The notes under the pieces were generated by a model, which was not told the origin of the DNA, ran no database searches, and saw only the letters and a program-made list of their open reading frames with translations. The translations under genes and the position numbers were made by a program. Shown piece after piece: positions 55,078-64,000 of a stretch of DNA of 64,000 bases; position 1 is the first letter of the stretch; each line of letters begins with the position of its first letter. This DNA is from Paenibacillus sp. TCA20 (GTDB lineage Bacteria > Bacillota > Bacilli > Paenibacillales > Paenibacillaceae), in contig NZ_BBIW01000004.1 of the NCBI RefSeq assembly GCF_000732325.1, positions 408,660 through 472,659 of the forward strand, read 5' to 3'.

Positions 55078-56046
55078 ATGGAATTCTCAAAATCTAGCGA
55101 TTATGCTGCCAGTTTGCTTGAACGATTGGTGCAGCGAGTTGAGACAGTCATGGTCGGCAAGAAACAGGAAATTCGTTTGATTCTGATCGCGATGTTATCT
55201 GGAGGCCATATTTTGCTGGAGGATGTACCGGGAACAGGGAAGACCAAGCTCATCAAGACGATTGCCTCATGTCTCGGTGCAAGCTTTGGAAGAATTCAAT
55301 TTACTTCAGATGTGATGCCTTCAGATGTTACAGGTACATCGGTGTTTAAGCCGATCACAGGTGACTTTGAATATAAACCAGGACCCATTATGGCGAATAT
55401 TGTGCTCGGCGACGAGATTAACCGGGCTGCCCCGAGAACCCAATCGTCCCTGCTTGAAGCGATGGAAGAGAAAAGTGTAACGGTGGATGGCACCACTTAT
55501 GCACTACCTAAACCCTTTCTGCTAATGGCTACACAGAATCCTATGCAATTCGAGGGAACGTTTCGTCTTCCAGAGGCGCAGCTGGATCGCTTCATGATGA
55601 GGCTGAGCTTGGGTTATCCAACAGTCCATGAGGAAGTAGAAATGATGAATCGGCAGGGAGGATTCGGTGACGCATTCATCAGACCCGTTATGCTGGCGGA
55701 AGAGCTTGTCAAAATGCAAAGAGAAGCATCGGCTGTTTTTGTGGATCCAGTGATTAAGGAATATATCGCCGGTTTTGCAGCCCATTCGAGAATACACCCG
55801 GAGCTCGTACTTGGTATTAGTCCAAGAGGAAGTATTGCCTGGATGTGTGCTGCTCAAGCAGCGGCTTATATGAACGGCCGAATGTACGTTATTCCCGATG
55901 ATGTCAAGGAAGTGGCTATTCCTGTACTGTCTCACCGTATTCGAAGTCGTGCAGATCTATCTCATCATTATAATTCAGAATCCATTATTCGATCTTTGCT
56001 TCAGGAAATCCCGATCCCTGTTCAGCCCGCACGGGCAAGAGGGTGA
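55078..56046 (+). CDS. MoxR-family AAA ATPase
   Basis: A 322-residue AAA+ chaperone-like ATPase. Walker A is EDVPGTGKTKL, Walker B is LGDEINRAAPRTQSSLLEAMEE, sensor 1 is MATQNPMQFEGTFRLPEAQLDRFMMRL. It is first in a three-gene set with a DUF58 protein and a membrane transglutaminase, the same order as yeaC-yeaD-yebA of Bacillus subtilis just upstream of guaA. MoxR proteins help mature or insert cofactors into partner proteins, often with VWA or DUF58 partners. The start ATG follows AAGGAGGGGAAG. Confidence 0.93.
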   Translation: MEFSKSSDYAASLLERLVQRVETVMVGKKQEIRLILIAMLSGGHILLEDVPGTGKTKLIKTIASCLGASFGRIQFTSDVMPSDVTGTSVFKPITGDFEYKPGPIMANIVLGDEINRAAPRTQSSLLEAMEEKSVTVDGTTYALPKPFLLMATQNPMQFEGTFRLPEAQLDRFMMRLSLGYPTVHEEVEMMNRQGGFGDAFIRPVMLAEELVKMQREASAVFVDPVIKEYIAGFAAHSRIHPELVLGISPRGSIAWMCAAQAAAYMNGRMYVIPDDVKEVAIPVLSHRIRSRADLSHHYNSESIIRSLLQEIPIPVQPARARG

Positions 56047-56052
56047 TGGAAG

Positions 56053-57279
56053 ATGTGGAGGACATATCGTAACTGGCTGTTCATGGCGTTGCTGTTAGCT
56101 GGTTTGTCATTTGCCTACCATATCCAAGGTGGAGGGACGTTGCTGTTTCTCTTGATTTGCTGTGCAGCCATAGCGGGTTATGGATTACTGATTCTATGGG
56201 CAAAGCCCCGGAATATACGGATCGTACGGACATTGGAAACGGACAGAGTAGCAGCTGGAAATAAAGTGAATGTACATGTTCACCTTGAAGCAGATATCCC
56301 ATTATTACTGCGCTGGCTGAGGATCGAAGAGGTCGCAGCTGATTCTCAGCTTGAACATAAGCAGTTGATTTTTACGGGACGATCGCGTTCTTATTCATAT
56401 AAATATACGATTCGTGCGGTGCATAGGGGAGTGTATGTATTTGACACCTGCAAGGTGGTCTGGGGTGATGTGTTCGGATGGTTTACAGTCAGCTGCCGGG
56501 TTGAGGCACCTTGTACTTTGATTGTTCATCCATCACTCCAGACAGGCTCGGGTCATATACGTACTGGTTTGAATAGATCCTGGGAAGGTGCAGCTTACCG
56601 TACACGCTATCATCAGACCTCATTGGGGACAGAAGTCAGAGAGTATGTAGAGGGGGATTCAATACGCTATATCCATTGGAAGAGCTCGGCTCGCAGCGGG
56701 AAGCTGCAGGTTCGCATTCCAGAGGAACAGAGAGGCGGGCAGGTATATCTCATGCTGGATAACAATATTCATGCCTATGTGTCTAAACGGGCAGATGGCG
56801 GAAGTGCGTTTTCATGGGATGCCTATGAGGAGGCGGTGTCTACCTGCGCGAAGCTCCTCCGGTCTGCCTATGAAGAGGGAATGGGTGCTCATTTGACTAT
56901 TTTTAATTGGGGTAAGGATAACAGTGAGAGAGAAGGCGGAGGCGAGAATAATCTGAATTGGATCGCTATGCCTGCTGCCGGAGAAGGGAAGGGGTACGAA
57001 CAGTTGGATTATCTGGCAGGTCTTGAACCGGCAGGAACATGGAAAGATCAAGGAAGACAATTGAGGCAAGATACGAGAAACAGTCTCCATGACCCTTCCT
57101 TTAACGGAAACCTTGCTCCAGGCTCCCAAGTCTATATGATTACTGGTCTGTCAACGGAATTGAATAAAGCAATCTGTGAGCATTACAGCGGACAGCATAT
57201 ACAGGTGGTCTTATGTGAAACGATCGGAAACGGCGCGGATGGCGTGGATCGGATGAATTCAAGGGGAAGTGCCGTGTAA
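56053..57279 (+). CDS. DUF58 domain-containing protein
   Basis: 408 residues. Two N-terminal membrane helices (about 8-50) precede a beta-rich region and the DUF58 signature VREYVEGDSIRYIHWKSSARSGKLQVR, then a VWA-like strand VYLMLDNN. It starts 6 nt after the MoxR stop, so the two are tightly coupled. DUF58 proteins are thought to work with MoxR ATPases at the envelope. Matches YeaD of Bacillus by position and signature. Confidence 0.92.
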   Translation: MWRTYRNWLFMALLLAGLSFAYHIQGGGTLLFLLICCAAIAGYGLLILWAKPRNIRIVRTLETDRVAAGNKVNVHVHLEADIPLLLRWLRIEEVAADSQLEHKQLIFTGRSRSYSYKYTIRAVHRGVYVFDTCKVVWGDVFGWFTVSCRVEAPCTLIVHPSLQTGSGHIRTGLNRSWEGAAYRTRYHQTSLGTEVREYVEGDSIRYIHWKSSARSGKLQVRIPEEQRGGQVYLMLDNNIHAYVSKRADGGSAFSWDAYEEAVSTCAKLLRSAYEEGMGAHLTIFNWGKDNSEREGGGENNLNWIAMPAAGEGKGYEQLDYLAGLEPAGTWKDQGRQLRQDTRNSLHDPSFNGNLAPGSQVYMITGLSTELNKAICEHYSGQHIQVVLCETIGNGADGVDRMNSRGSAV

Positions 57280-57299
57280 TCGAACCTAAGGGAGGAGGA

Positions 57300-59624
57300 A
57301 TGACTATGTACAATCAGAACAGTTTTGATCCCAAAGAAGTTGGTACGGGAGCGACGTCAGCGCAAGCGGCGGCCTTTTATGAACCATGGTATTTTCGCGC
57401 AGCGGCCTCCCTCGCTTTATTTGTTATGTTCCTGGAATGGCTCAGACCGGGAGGAATAAGCGGTGATTTATGGAGCCCATCCTCCATTAGTTTGATCGTA
57501 CTAACTCTTCTCTTGCTGCTGATTGGCACATGGAATATGTCACTCGGCAAGTCCCTTATGATCCGGTTTTTCCTATCATTCATAGGCTTGTGGTGGATGG
57601 TGAAGGAGGTGTCAGGTGCAGATTGGATGCTTCAATACCCGTTGATCTTCAAGCAGGACATATTCATCTGGTTAAATCGTGACGGCTTCTGGCTCATCAG
57701 TGACGAGACCAAGACAATCTTGGTTACGCTGGGCTGGTCTTTGTTCGTAAGTGCTGTACAAATACTGGTCATCCAATTAAGGACTGTCCTGTTATTTGGT
57801 GTGGTAACGTCCTTGTACGTTTTTGGGGTTGAACTGGTAAATGGAGAGAATGCGACAGGTGCCATGATTCGAATTATCAGCTGTTTTTTATTCCTGCAGA
57901 CACTCATGCAGCTTCCGAAGCTTAATAGTATGAGCTTATCAGCTCGTGTGAAGGACAAGAAACGCCATCTATTGTGGATCGGCATTGCCCTGGGTTCTGT
58001 GCTCCTGGTCGGAGGTGCGGCTGCTGTGTCCTCGGTTCTTCCTGTCAAATCCCCGGATCCCAATGCTCTGGCGGATACCAGGGAACGCCTCATCGACTGG
58101 GCGGATGGACTTCAATCCTCACCATCTGAAGCTGCCTTGGCAAGGACCGGGTATGACAATGGAGGAAGTGACATGGGCGCCCCCCTTGTTACCAACAATG
58201 AAGTGTTTTTTACAGCATATAGTCCTGTGGCAACTTATTGGAGAGGGCAGTCCCGATCCATCTATGATGGACGAAGCTGGAAGAGTGAATACAATGATGC
58301 CGAGCCTAAGCATTACATCAGCACTTCAGGTCGGATTCGGGAGGATGAAATTGAGGAGAATCCCTATTTTCGCCTGATCCAACAGACAGTAGAGCTGCAG
58401 ACACCAGCTCAGGGCGGTGCAGACATTTTTACAGGTGGAGTGCCTGTTCGTCTGACTCTTCATCAATCAGAGAATGCTCGCGCCTCACAGAATGAGAAAG
58501 GGATCACTGGACAAAATAAAGCCAACCAGCAGTTTCCGTATATAGTAAGCGATTATGCCTCAGGGAATTTAAGATTTGATGATATGCATTCAAACAGCAA
58601 TAAGACTGTGACCAGCTATAGTGCTGATGTCTTGATTCCTATCGACGATCTAAGCAGCCTGCGTGGCGTAACGGGCAGCGATCCTGCAGAGATCAAGCGC
58701 ATGAATTTGCAGCTGCCGCAGGCTCTTCCGGACAGGGTTAGAGAACTGGCCGCCAATATTACGGATGGAACAGCGAATAGATATGATGCTGTAACTAGGG
58801 TTGCATCGTATTTGAGATTGAACTACTCGTACAGTCTGGATACCAGAGTGCCTCCGTCCGGCAAGGATTTTGTAGATGACTTCTTGTTCACCACGAAAAA
58901 GGGTTATTGCAACCATTTCTCCACTACCATGGTTGTGCTGCTTCGCAGTCAGGGGATCCCCGCGAGATATGTACAGGGATTCGGCCCTGGCGAACGTAGT
59001 GATCCGCGATCCAATGAATATACGGTAACTCACGGGGATGCTCATGCATGGGCTGAGGTGTACTTTTCGGGAGTAGGGTGGATTCCTTTTGAGGCGACAC
59101 CAGGATATAGTACAGAAGAGCTTGAAACTGCGGGGGCTTCCGAGCCTGACGAAGCTGCACCGTCCGAGCAGCGAAATATAATCAGCATGGTACACAAGAT
59201 TGGCAGTGCTATTAAGAGCGGACTAGTATCGATCATGCAGCCATTGACGCTGTCTGTGACAGCTGCCAGCGCACTCCTGCTTGCAGCAGCGGTGCAGGCG
59301 GGGCGAAGCTACAGCCCCGCTATAAGACTGAGGCTGATGCTGAGCTGGCAGCGCAGTCGTGTCTTTCCAGACCGTGAGCGTCTGCTTCGTGTGGGGACTC
59401 CGGTCTGGGAGCGAATCGCACAGAAATATGGGGTGCGCGAACAGGGTGTGACGCTGCGTGAGTACACCGCAGCCCTGCCTTTAACCGGTACTCCCGTACA
59501 CGATGACGTGCGGCAGTTCGCCGCCGATTGGGAGTCGCTGGTGTATGCAGCGGAGCCGTTCTCTCGGGCGGCGAGCGTAGCGTTTCTGAATCGCTGTCTG
59601 CGGATTTCTAGATCACTTAAGTAA
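57300..59624 (+). CDS. Membrane-bound transglutaminase-like protein (TgpA/YebA type)
   Basis: 774 residues. An N-terminal set of five to seven membrane helices (to about 250) is followed by an extracellular transglutaminase core with Cys in KKGYCNHFSTTMVVLLRSQGIPARYVQGFGPGE, His in HGDAHAWAEVYF and the acidic position in IPFEATPG. One more membrane helix (about 640-660) and a cytosolic DUF4129-like C-terminus complete it. It probably acts on cell-envelope proteins; the substrate is unknown. ATG 57300 lies close to GGGAGGAGG; ATG 57306 is better spaced. The region coding the last helix and tail is GC-rich with a hairpin at 59298-59320. Confidence 0.9.
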   Translation: MTMYNQNSFDPKEVGTGATSAQAAAFYEPWYFRAAASLALFVMFLEWLRPGGISGDLWSPSSISLIVLTLLLLLIGTWNMSLGKSLMIRFFLSFIGLWWMVKEVSGADWMLQYPLIFKQDIFIWLNRDGFWLISDETKTILVTLGWSLFVSAVQILVIQLRTVLLFGVVTSLYVFGVELVNGENATGAMIRIISCFLFLQTLMQLPKLNSMSLSARVKDKKRHLLWIGIALGSVLLVGGAAAVSSVLPVKSPDPNALADTRERLIDWADGLQSSPSEAALARTGYDNGGSDMGAPLVTNNEVFFTAYSPVATYWRGQSRSIYDGRSWKSEYNDAEPKHYISTSGRIREDEIEENPYFRLIQQTVELQTPAQGGADIFTGGVPVRLTLHQSENARASQNEKGITGQNKANQQFPYIVSDYASGNLRFDDMHSNSNKTVTSYSADVLIPIDDLSSLRGVTGSDPAEIKRMNLQLPQALPDRVRELAANITDGTANRYDAVTRVASYLRLNYSYSLDTRVPPSGKDFVDDFLFTTKKGYCNHFSTTMVVLLRSQGIPARYVQGFGPGERSDPRSNEYTVTHGDAHAWAEVYFSGVGWIPFEATPGYSTEELETAGASEPDEAAPSEQRNIISMVHKIGSAIKSGLVSIMQPLTLSVTAASALLLAAAVQAGRSYSPAIRLRLMLSWQRSRVFPDRERLLRVGTPVWERIAQKYGVREQGVTLREYTAALPLTGTPVHDDVRQFAADWESLVYAAEPFSRAASVAFLNRCLRISRSLK

Positions 59625-59707
59625 GAATCAATTTCATAAATCATTAAAAAGGTTGGAATTGAAACTATATATAGACAAACAAAATCATTTTGATCTATGC
59701 ATACCCT

Positions 59708-59743
59708 TGATTGAAGCAGCTAAAGGTAATATGAAATTGATTC
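59708..59743 (+). repeat. Dispersed 36-nt intergenic repeat, copy 2
   Basis: Second copy of the element at 42751-42786 (34 of 36 identical), in the 266-nt gap before guaA. In this copy the frame is open from before 59624 to a TGA at about 59784 without a start signal, so it could be a gene remnant. Confidence 0.7.
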
Positions 59744-59831
59744 AAGAAGTAAATAATTTACGAAATAAACAGTTTACACCATGACATTTTGATTTACATT
59801 ATTTCTTAATGATGAAGAGGACGAGCTATCC

Positions 59832-59861
59832 TTGACGTTAGGTTTTGTCGTTCAGTATAAT
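59832..59861 (+). promoter_or_regulatory. Candidate sigma-A promoter of guaA
   Basis: TTGACG, an 18-nt spacer, perfect TATAAT, ending 29 nt before the start codon. No purine riboswitch lies between it and guaA. Confidence 0.7.
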
Positions 59862-59890
59862 TAATCTCATTAATTGAGGGAGGCTCGGTA

Positions 59891-61429
59891 ATGATAAAGC
59901 CAAATGAAATTGTTGTCGTTCTTGATTTCGGGGGACAATACAACCAACTAATTGCGAGAAGAATTCGTGATCTCGGAGTATACAGCGAACTGCTTCCATA
60001 TAACACGCCTGTTGAGAAGATTCGTGAAATCGCACCTAAGGGGATTGTCTTCTCTGGTGGACCGTCCAGCGTTTATGCAGAGAATGCACCCCATGTAGAT
60101 CCAGCTATTTATGACCTGGGCTTGCCGATCTTCGGTATTTGTTACGGTATGCAGCTCATGGCGCATCAGCTTGAAGGCAAAGTAGAGCGTGCACATAAGC
60201 GTGAGTACGGCAAAGCGGACGTGTTGTTCAACGAAGGTTCTCATCTTGCAAAAGGACTTGAAGCGAACCAAACGGTATGGATGAGTCATGGTGACCACGT
60301 AGTTACATTGCCTTCCGGTTTCCGTCTTGACGCAGGTACGGAAAGTGCGCCAATTGCGGCGATGAGCCATCCTGAGCGTAACTTGTTTGCGGTTCAGTTC
60401 CACCCAGAGGTACGTCATTCTGTGAATGGTAACGATATGATTCGTAACTTCCTGTATGAAGTATGCGGCTGTGAAGGTAACTGGACCATGGAGACCTTCA
60501 TCGAGGATAAGATTCGTGATATTCGTGAAACCGTTGGTGACAAGAAAGTGCTGTGTGCGCTGAGCGGTGGTGTTGATTCTTCTGTTGTCGCGATCCTTCT
60601 TCACAAAGCGATCGGCGATCAGTTGACTTGTATGTTCATTGATCATGGATTACTGCGCAAAGGTGAAGCGGAGAGCGTTATGGAGACCTTTGTCGGCAAG
60701 TTTGATATGAAAGTCGTTAAGATTGATGCTCGTGATCGCTTTATGTCCAAGCTTGAAGGCGTTGATGATCCTGAGAAGAAACGTAAAATCATCGGTAACG
60801 AATTCATCTACGTATTTGATGAAGAGTCCAGCAAGTTCGACGATTTCGACTTCCTGGCACAAGGTACGCTGTATACCGATATTGTCGAGAGTGGTACAGC
60901 TACGGCACAAACCATTAAATCTCACCATAACGTAGGCGGACTGCCTGAAGATATGAGATTTAAACTGATCGAGCCGCTTAACGCTCTGTTCAAGGATGAG
61001 GTGCGTATCGTAGGATCTGAGTGCGGATTGCCGGATGAGATTGTTCATCGTCAGCCTTTCCCTGGTCCAGGTCTCGCAATTCGTGTGCTTGGTGAAGTAA
61101 CCGAAGAGAAGCTGAAGATCGTTCGTGACTCAGATTATATTCTGCGTGAGGAGATTGCCAAAGCCGGCCTTGATCGTGAGATCTGGCAGTATTTCACTGC
61201 TCTCCCGAACATGAAGAGTGTTGGTGTAATGGGCGATGCTCGTACGTATTCCTATACCGTAGGTATTCGTGCAGTGACGTCCATCGATGGTATGACCGCA
61301 GACTGGGCGCGTATCCCTTGGGATGTTCTTGAGAAAATCTCTGTCCGCATCGTCAACGAAGTCGATAACGTAAACCGTATCGTTTACGATGTGACGAGCA
61401 AGCCGCCGGCAACCATTGAGTGGGAATAG
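59891..61429 (+). CDS. guaA: GMP synthase (glutamine-hydrolysing)
   Basis: A 512-residue enzyme that aminates XMP to GMP. The N-terminal glutaminase has the catalytic Cys in [14 protein letters not shown] and His/Glu in QFHPEVRHS. The ATP pyrophosphatase domain has the P-loop [12 protein letters not shown], and the C-terminal dimerisation domain has [16 protein letters not shown] and [10 protein letters not shown]. Full length with all motifs. ATG follows GAGGGAGG. It precedes pbuG as in Bacillus. Confidence 0.98.
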   Translation: MIKPNEIVVVLDFGGQYNQLIARRIRDLGVYSELLPYNTPVEKIREIAPKGIVFSGGPSSVYAENAPHVDPAIYDLGLPIFGICYGMQLMAHQLEGKVERAHKREYGKADVLFNEGSHLAKGLEANQTVWMSHGDHVVTLPSGFRLDAGTESAPIAAMSHPERNLFAVQFHPEVRHSVNGNDMIRNFLYEVCGCEGNWTMETFIEDKIRDIRETVGDKKVLCALSGGVDSSVVAILLHKAIGDQLTCMFIDHGLLRKGEAESVMETFVGKFDMKVVKIDARDRFMSKLEGVDDPEKKRKIIGNEFIYVFDEESSKFDDFDFLAQGTLYTDIVESGTATAQTIKSHHNVGGLPEDMRFKLIEPLNALFKDEVRIVGSECGLPDEIVHRQPFPGPGLAIRVLGEVTEEKLKIVRDSDYILREEIAKAGLDREIWQYFTALPNMKSVGVMGDARTYSYTVGIRAVTSIDGMTADWARIPWDVLEKISVRIVNEVDNVNRIVYDVTSKPPATIEWE

Positions 61430-61470
61430 GAATACCAGGTAGGGTGAATCCACCTTGTATTTGAAGTGAA

Positions 61471-61506
61471 GAGTCTTCGACAACGTGTCGGAGGCTCTTT
61501 TTTTCC
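61471..61506 (+). terminator. Terminator after guaA
   Basis: Stem GAGTCTTCGACA/TGTCGGAGGCTC with a 3-nt loop followed by TTTTTTT. Confidence 0.87.
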
Positions 61507-61618
61507 TTTTGTTAGAAAAATCATGAAAATAGATGTCGGTACTTTCTGTTAGTTTTCACGAATATGAAATTACCGAACATTGCTAACAGATAAAGTTTGT
61601 ATTATTCGTATTTTTATA

Positions 61619-61647
61619 TTGACAATTTTACATATCCCTCCTAGAAT
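61619..61647 (+). promoter_or_regulatory. Sigma-A promoter of the guanine riboswitch-pbuG unit
   Basis: Perfect TTGACA, a 17-nt spacer, TAGAAT, about 26 nt before the aptamer. Confidence 0.7.
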
Positions 61648-61672
61648 GAGACAAGGAAAACCAATAAACACA

Positions 61673-61750
61673 TGCTTTTTCGTATAATCTCGGGGATTTG
61701 GCCTGAGAGTTTCTACGAGATCACCATAATGATCTGGCTACGAAAAGAAG
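61673..61750 (+). promoter_or_regulatory. Purine (guanine-type) riboswitch
   Basis: P1 arms CTTTTTCG/CGAAAAG, conserved CGTATAATCTCGGGGAT, GGCCTGAGAGTTTCTACGAG and the closing GGCTACG. The ligand-pairing position before TAC is C, indicating guanine/hypoxanthine rather than adenine. The base just before it is G instead of the common A. Confidence 0.92.
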
Positions 61751-61848
61751 AGAAGTGCAATCCAGAGCAAAAGGTACTGACACTGTCCATATTGATCGGA
61801 ATAAAGTGTAAGCTGCTTTTTGGTTGCTTTTGCGTCTCTTTTTAGCGT

Positions 61849-61885
61849 AAGCCCATGAAGATCAAACATCTTTGCGGGCTTTTTG
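61849..61885 (+). terminator. Expression-platform terminator before pbuG
   Basis: Stem AAGCCC..AAGAT/ATCTT..GGGCTT with an internal loop followed by TTTTG. Confidence 0.75.
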
Positions 61886-61931
61886 TCGTTTTAAGGTAAC
61901 CGACTTATCTCTAAGGAGGAATATTCGGATT

Positions 61932-63299
61932 ATGGAGCGGTTCTTTAAATTAAGGGAACACGGGACAAATGTCAGAACAGAAGTTATTGCAGGTTTAACC
62001 ACGTTTATGACCATGGCTTATATTTTGGTGGTCAACAATGTATTTCTTGGACCAGACGGAGCAGGGATGCCGGCTAATGGTGTATTCTTTGCCACAGCAG
62101 TGGGTGCAGGCCTTATAACCATATTGATGGGACTTGTAGTTAACGTTCCGATTGCGCTCGCTCCCGGGATGGGTCTTAATGCATATTTCATGACAGTCGT
62201 TCTTAGCTCTGGGGGCGCCATTACTTGGCAGGCTGCGCTTGGTGCGGTATTTATTTCAGGTTTGATTTTTATCTTGCTTACGGTAACGAAAGTTCGTCAG
62301 ATGCTGCTAGTAGCTGTACCTGAGAGCATTAAGATGGCTATAACCGTCGGTATTGGTTTGTTCGTCGCTGTGATTGGTCTGAAAATGGCGAATATCGTAG
62401 TAGCGAACGTTAATCCTGGTACTGATATAGCAGGTCCTGTGCCAGGCGGCAGCTTTAATCTAGCTTTTGGTAACCTGACACATGCAGACGTTATCTTGAC
62501 GCTGATTGGACTCTTGATTATAGCAGTACTCATGGTTATCAAAGTAAAAGGTGCAATGCTCATCGGTATCGTGGCAACCACGCTGATCGGTATTCCAATG
62601 GGTGTAACAGATGTGAGTGGATTATCATCTGCAAGCTGGCTCCCTAGCTTTGACGATTTGACATTTGGTAAGCTGGATTTGGGAGCAGCACTCCAGGTTG
62701 GACTCTTTGAAATTATCTTTGTATTTACATTTGTAGAATTGTTCGATACTTTCGGTACTTTGGTTGGAACTACGACACGTATGGGACTGTTTAAGAATAA
62801 AGAAAAAGGCGAGAAGGTTGTCGGTAAAGCGATGCTCGTAGATGCTGTCGGCGTAAGTGCTGGTGCAGTTATCGGTACAAGTACAATTACTTCTTATGTA
62901 GAGAGCTCTTCCGGTGTAGAAGCGGGCGGACGTACAGGGCTGACAGCTGTAACAACAGGGATTATGTTCCTGCTGGCACTGTTCATTGCTCCTCTGGCCC
63001 TTATCGTGCCATCAGCTGCAACATCTCCGGCGCTTATTATTGTAGGGGTACTGATGATGAGTCAGGTTCGCAACATTGATTGGGATGATTTCCTTCACGC
63101 ATTCCCAGCTTTCTTGACCATCGTTATGATGCCGCTCACGAATAGTATTGCGAACGGTATATCTCTTGGTATTATTTCTTATGTAGTACTTGCGGCCTTT
63201 TCAAACATTGCAACTAACCGCAAAGTAAAGATCCATTGGTTGATGTGGGTGCTGTTTATCATTGTATTAATTAGATATATCTTTATTGGTGCAGAGTAA
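61932..63299 (+). CDS. pbuG: Hypoxanthine/guanine permease (NCS2, AzgA-type)
   Basis: About 455 residues with 12-14 membrane helices. It begins MERFFKLREHGTNVRTEVIAGLTTFMTMAYILVVNN, the AzgA-family start, followed by ALAPGMGLNAYF, the motif FVELFDTFGTLVGT and GTSTITSYVESSSGVEAGGRTGLT. It imports purines by proton symport. The frame opens at 61872, inside the riboswitch terminator, but AAGGAGGAA supports ATG 61932. Control by a guanine riboswitch and position after guaA match Bacillus pbuG. Confidence 0.95.
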   Translation: MERFFKLREHGTNVRTEVIAGLTTFMTMAYILVVNNVFLGPDGAGMPANGVFFATAVGAGLITILMGLVVNVPIALAPGMGLNAYFMTVVLSSGGAITWQAALGAVFISGLIFILLTVTKVRQMLLVAVPESIKMAITVGIGLFVAVIGLKMANIVVANVNPGTDIAGPVPGGSFNLAFGNLTHADVILTLIGLLIIAVLMVIKVKGAMLIGIVATTLIGIPMGVTDVSGLSSASWLPSFDDLTFGKLDLGAALQVGLFEIIFVFTFVELFDTFGTLVGTTTRMGLFKNKEKGEKVVGKAMLVDAVGVSAGAVIGTSTITSYVESSSGVEAGGRTGLTAVTTGIMFLLALFIAPLALIVPSAATSPALIIVGVLMMSQVRNIDWDDFLHAFPAFLTIVMMPLTNSIANGISLGIISYVVLAAFSNIATNRKVKIHWLMWVLFIIVLIRYIFIGAE

Positions 63300-63355
63300 A
63301 GCATATATAATAGAAGATATAGTAGAGTGCTATATCACGAATGCGTTGAATTTAG

Positions 63356-63391
63356 AGACCCTGTTCATGATGAACGGGGTCTTCTTTTTTA
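63356..63391 (+). terminator. Terminator after pbuG
   Basis: Stem GACCCTGTTCAT/ATGAACGGGGTC, followed by TTCTTTTTT. Confidence 0.87.
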
Positions 63392-63494
63392 TATGTTCTG
63401 CTTGGGTGATGATGGAACGGTGAGGGCGCGATGTGAGCATTTGCTCATATATAAGAGTGTTAATTAAGTGAGGAATAATTTTTTTAAAAAAAGG

Positions 63495-63523
63495 TTGCAT
63501 AAATTTTATGTACATGGTATATC
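63495..63523 (+). promoter_or_regulatory. rRNA operon promoter P1
   Basis: TTGCAT, a 17-nt spacer, TATATC, directly preceded by T7-A7 tracts that look like an UP element. Confidence 0.7.
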
Positions 63524-63611
63524 CTAATTCCGGCCAAGAAATAAGCCGTTTCAAACAAAAACATGGCAAGTAAGCTTCGATGAGAAGTTGAAAAAAACTT
63601 TTAAAAAAAGC

Positions 63612-63640
63612 TTGCATTTCTAAACCGGACATGATATGAT
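63612..63640 (+). promoter_or_regulatory. rRNA operon promoter P2
   Basis: TTGCAT, a 17-nt spacer, TATGAT, again preceded by TTTT-A7. It repeats the design of P1 117 nt downstream. Confidence 0.8.
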
Positions 63641-63902
63641 ATAAAAGTTGCTGACGACGAGAGTTGAAACGCAACGAAGTTGATCTTTGAAAACTGAACA
63701 ACGAGTGAGCAAAGAATTTCGATTCTTCGAAATTCTAAACGCGAGGTTATGGTGCAAGTCGTCAGACTGTATGATAACCGAGCAAAATAAAGAGAACATT
63801 ACGTTCTCGTCAGTTTTTCTAAATGAGCTTAATCGCTCTCAAATATTTTGAAGGTTGGATATTTTCTCGAAGAGATTCGGTGATGTTCAGCTCGATAAAT
63901 CC
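63641..63902 (+). other. 16S rRNA leader with hairpins and antiterminator-like box
   Basis: No protein gene. It holds CTTTGAAAACTGAACAACG (63685-63703), a sequence typical of Bacillales rRNA leaders and spacers. A perfect 9-bp inverted repeat lies at 63713-63721/63728-63736, GGTTAT/ATAACC arms at 63745-63779, and a GAGAAC/GTTCTC hairpin at 63792-63808 with a following T5 tract. Confidence 0.7.
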
Positions 63903-64000
63903 TTATTGGAGAGTTTGATCCTGGCTCAGGACGAACGCTGGCGGCGTGCCTAATACATGCAAGTCGAGCGGAGTTAATGAGAAGCTTGCTTCTCTGAGAC
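63903..64000 (+). rRNA. rrs: 16S ribosomal RNA, 5' end (cut by the window edge)
   Basis: Contains the universal GAGTTTGATCCTGGCTCAG followed by GACGAACGCTGGCGGCGTGC and the V1 region with the helix GAGAAGCTTGCTTCTC. The 5' end was placed by aligning GAGTTTGATC with Escherichia coli numbering. Only the first 98 nt are present. The V1 sequence looks like Paenibacillus. Confidence 0.98.

Noticed and set aside
59625..59890. Purine riboswitch before guaA
   Set aside because: No aptamer motifs are present; only a promoter and the dispersed repeat were found. The guanine riboswitch is before pbuG.

Overview
The window looks like chromosomal DNA from a Paenibacillus-type Firmicute. The evidence is the start of a 16S rRNA gene at the right edge with a Paenibacillus-like V1 region, moderate GC, strong AGGAGG ribosome-binding sites, spore genes (a three-gene ger operon and a KinB-like sensor kinase), and Bacillus-type gene orders such as MoxR-DUF58-transglutaminase-guaA-pbuG and hemL(gsaB) beside bcp. 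No prophage, insertion sequence, CRISPR array or tRNA was seen.

Layout. 0-4.7 kb: a thiamine-precursor ECF transporter pair (ykoE, ykoD; no T component visible), a 14-helix MFS exporter and an unknown acidic protein. 4.7-13 kb: HI0933-family flavoprotein, sensor kinase, a tiny basic protein, bacilliredoxin, nadE, acpS, mutY, sodA, a GNAT enzyme. 13-21.3 kb: signal peptidase I, an unusual QueG-Ogt fusion, a YneF-like protein, folE, lipL, a second superoxide dismutase with a long N-terminal extension, a membrane-anchored hydrolase and an IclR regulator. 21.4-31.4 kb: TPP riboswitch and thiC, a stress-type flavin-binding protein, an unassigned nucleotidyltransferase, Mn catalase, and a peptidase/MFS pair diverging from a GAF-PucR regulator. 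31.4-42.6 kb: tandem glycine riboswitch and glyA, aconitase, an amidase-domain protein, ddl, uvsE, an inositol-phosphatase-family enzyme and a secreted GDSL esterase. 42.9-45 kb: AraC regulator, rhamnogalacturonan acetylesterase and an Anabaena sensory rhodopsin transducer (ASRT) homologue. 45-54 kb: gerB-gerA-gerC, hemL, an LCP-family gene, bcp and a polysaccharide deacetylase. 53.8-64 kb: Mn riboswitch and TerC-family transporter, MoxR/DUF58/transglutaminase, guaA, guanine riboswitch and pbuG, then tandem rRNA promoters, a structured leader and the 16S rRNA start.

Several themes recur. Four metabolite or metal riboswitches (TPP, glycine, Mn, guanine) each precede a gene of the matching pathway. 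Redox defence is heavily represented (two SODs, Mn catalase, Bcp, bacilliredoxin). Envelope and spore functions are scattered among housekeeping genes. The strongest oddities are the QueG-Ogt fusion whose acceptor cysteine is replaced by histidine, a cluster of perfect inverted repeats inside ykoD with a degenerate first ATPase domain, the ASRT homologue in a pectin-related cluster, and a 36-nt dispersed intergenic repeat. Starts were moved from the longest open frame wherever a ribosome-binding site and family alignment argued for a shorter protein; these cases are stated.
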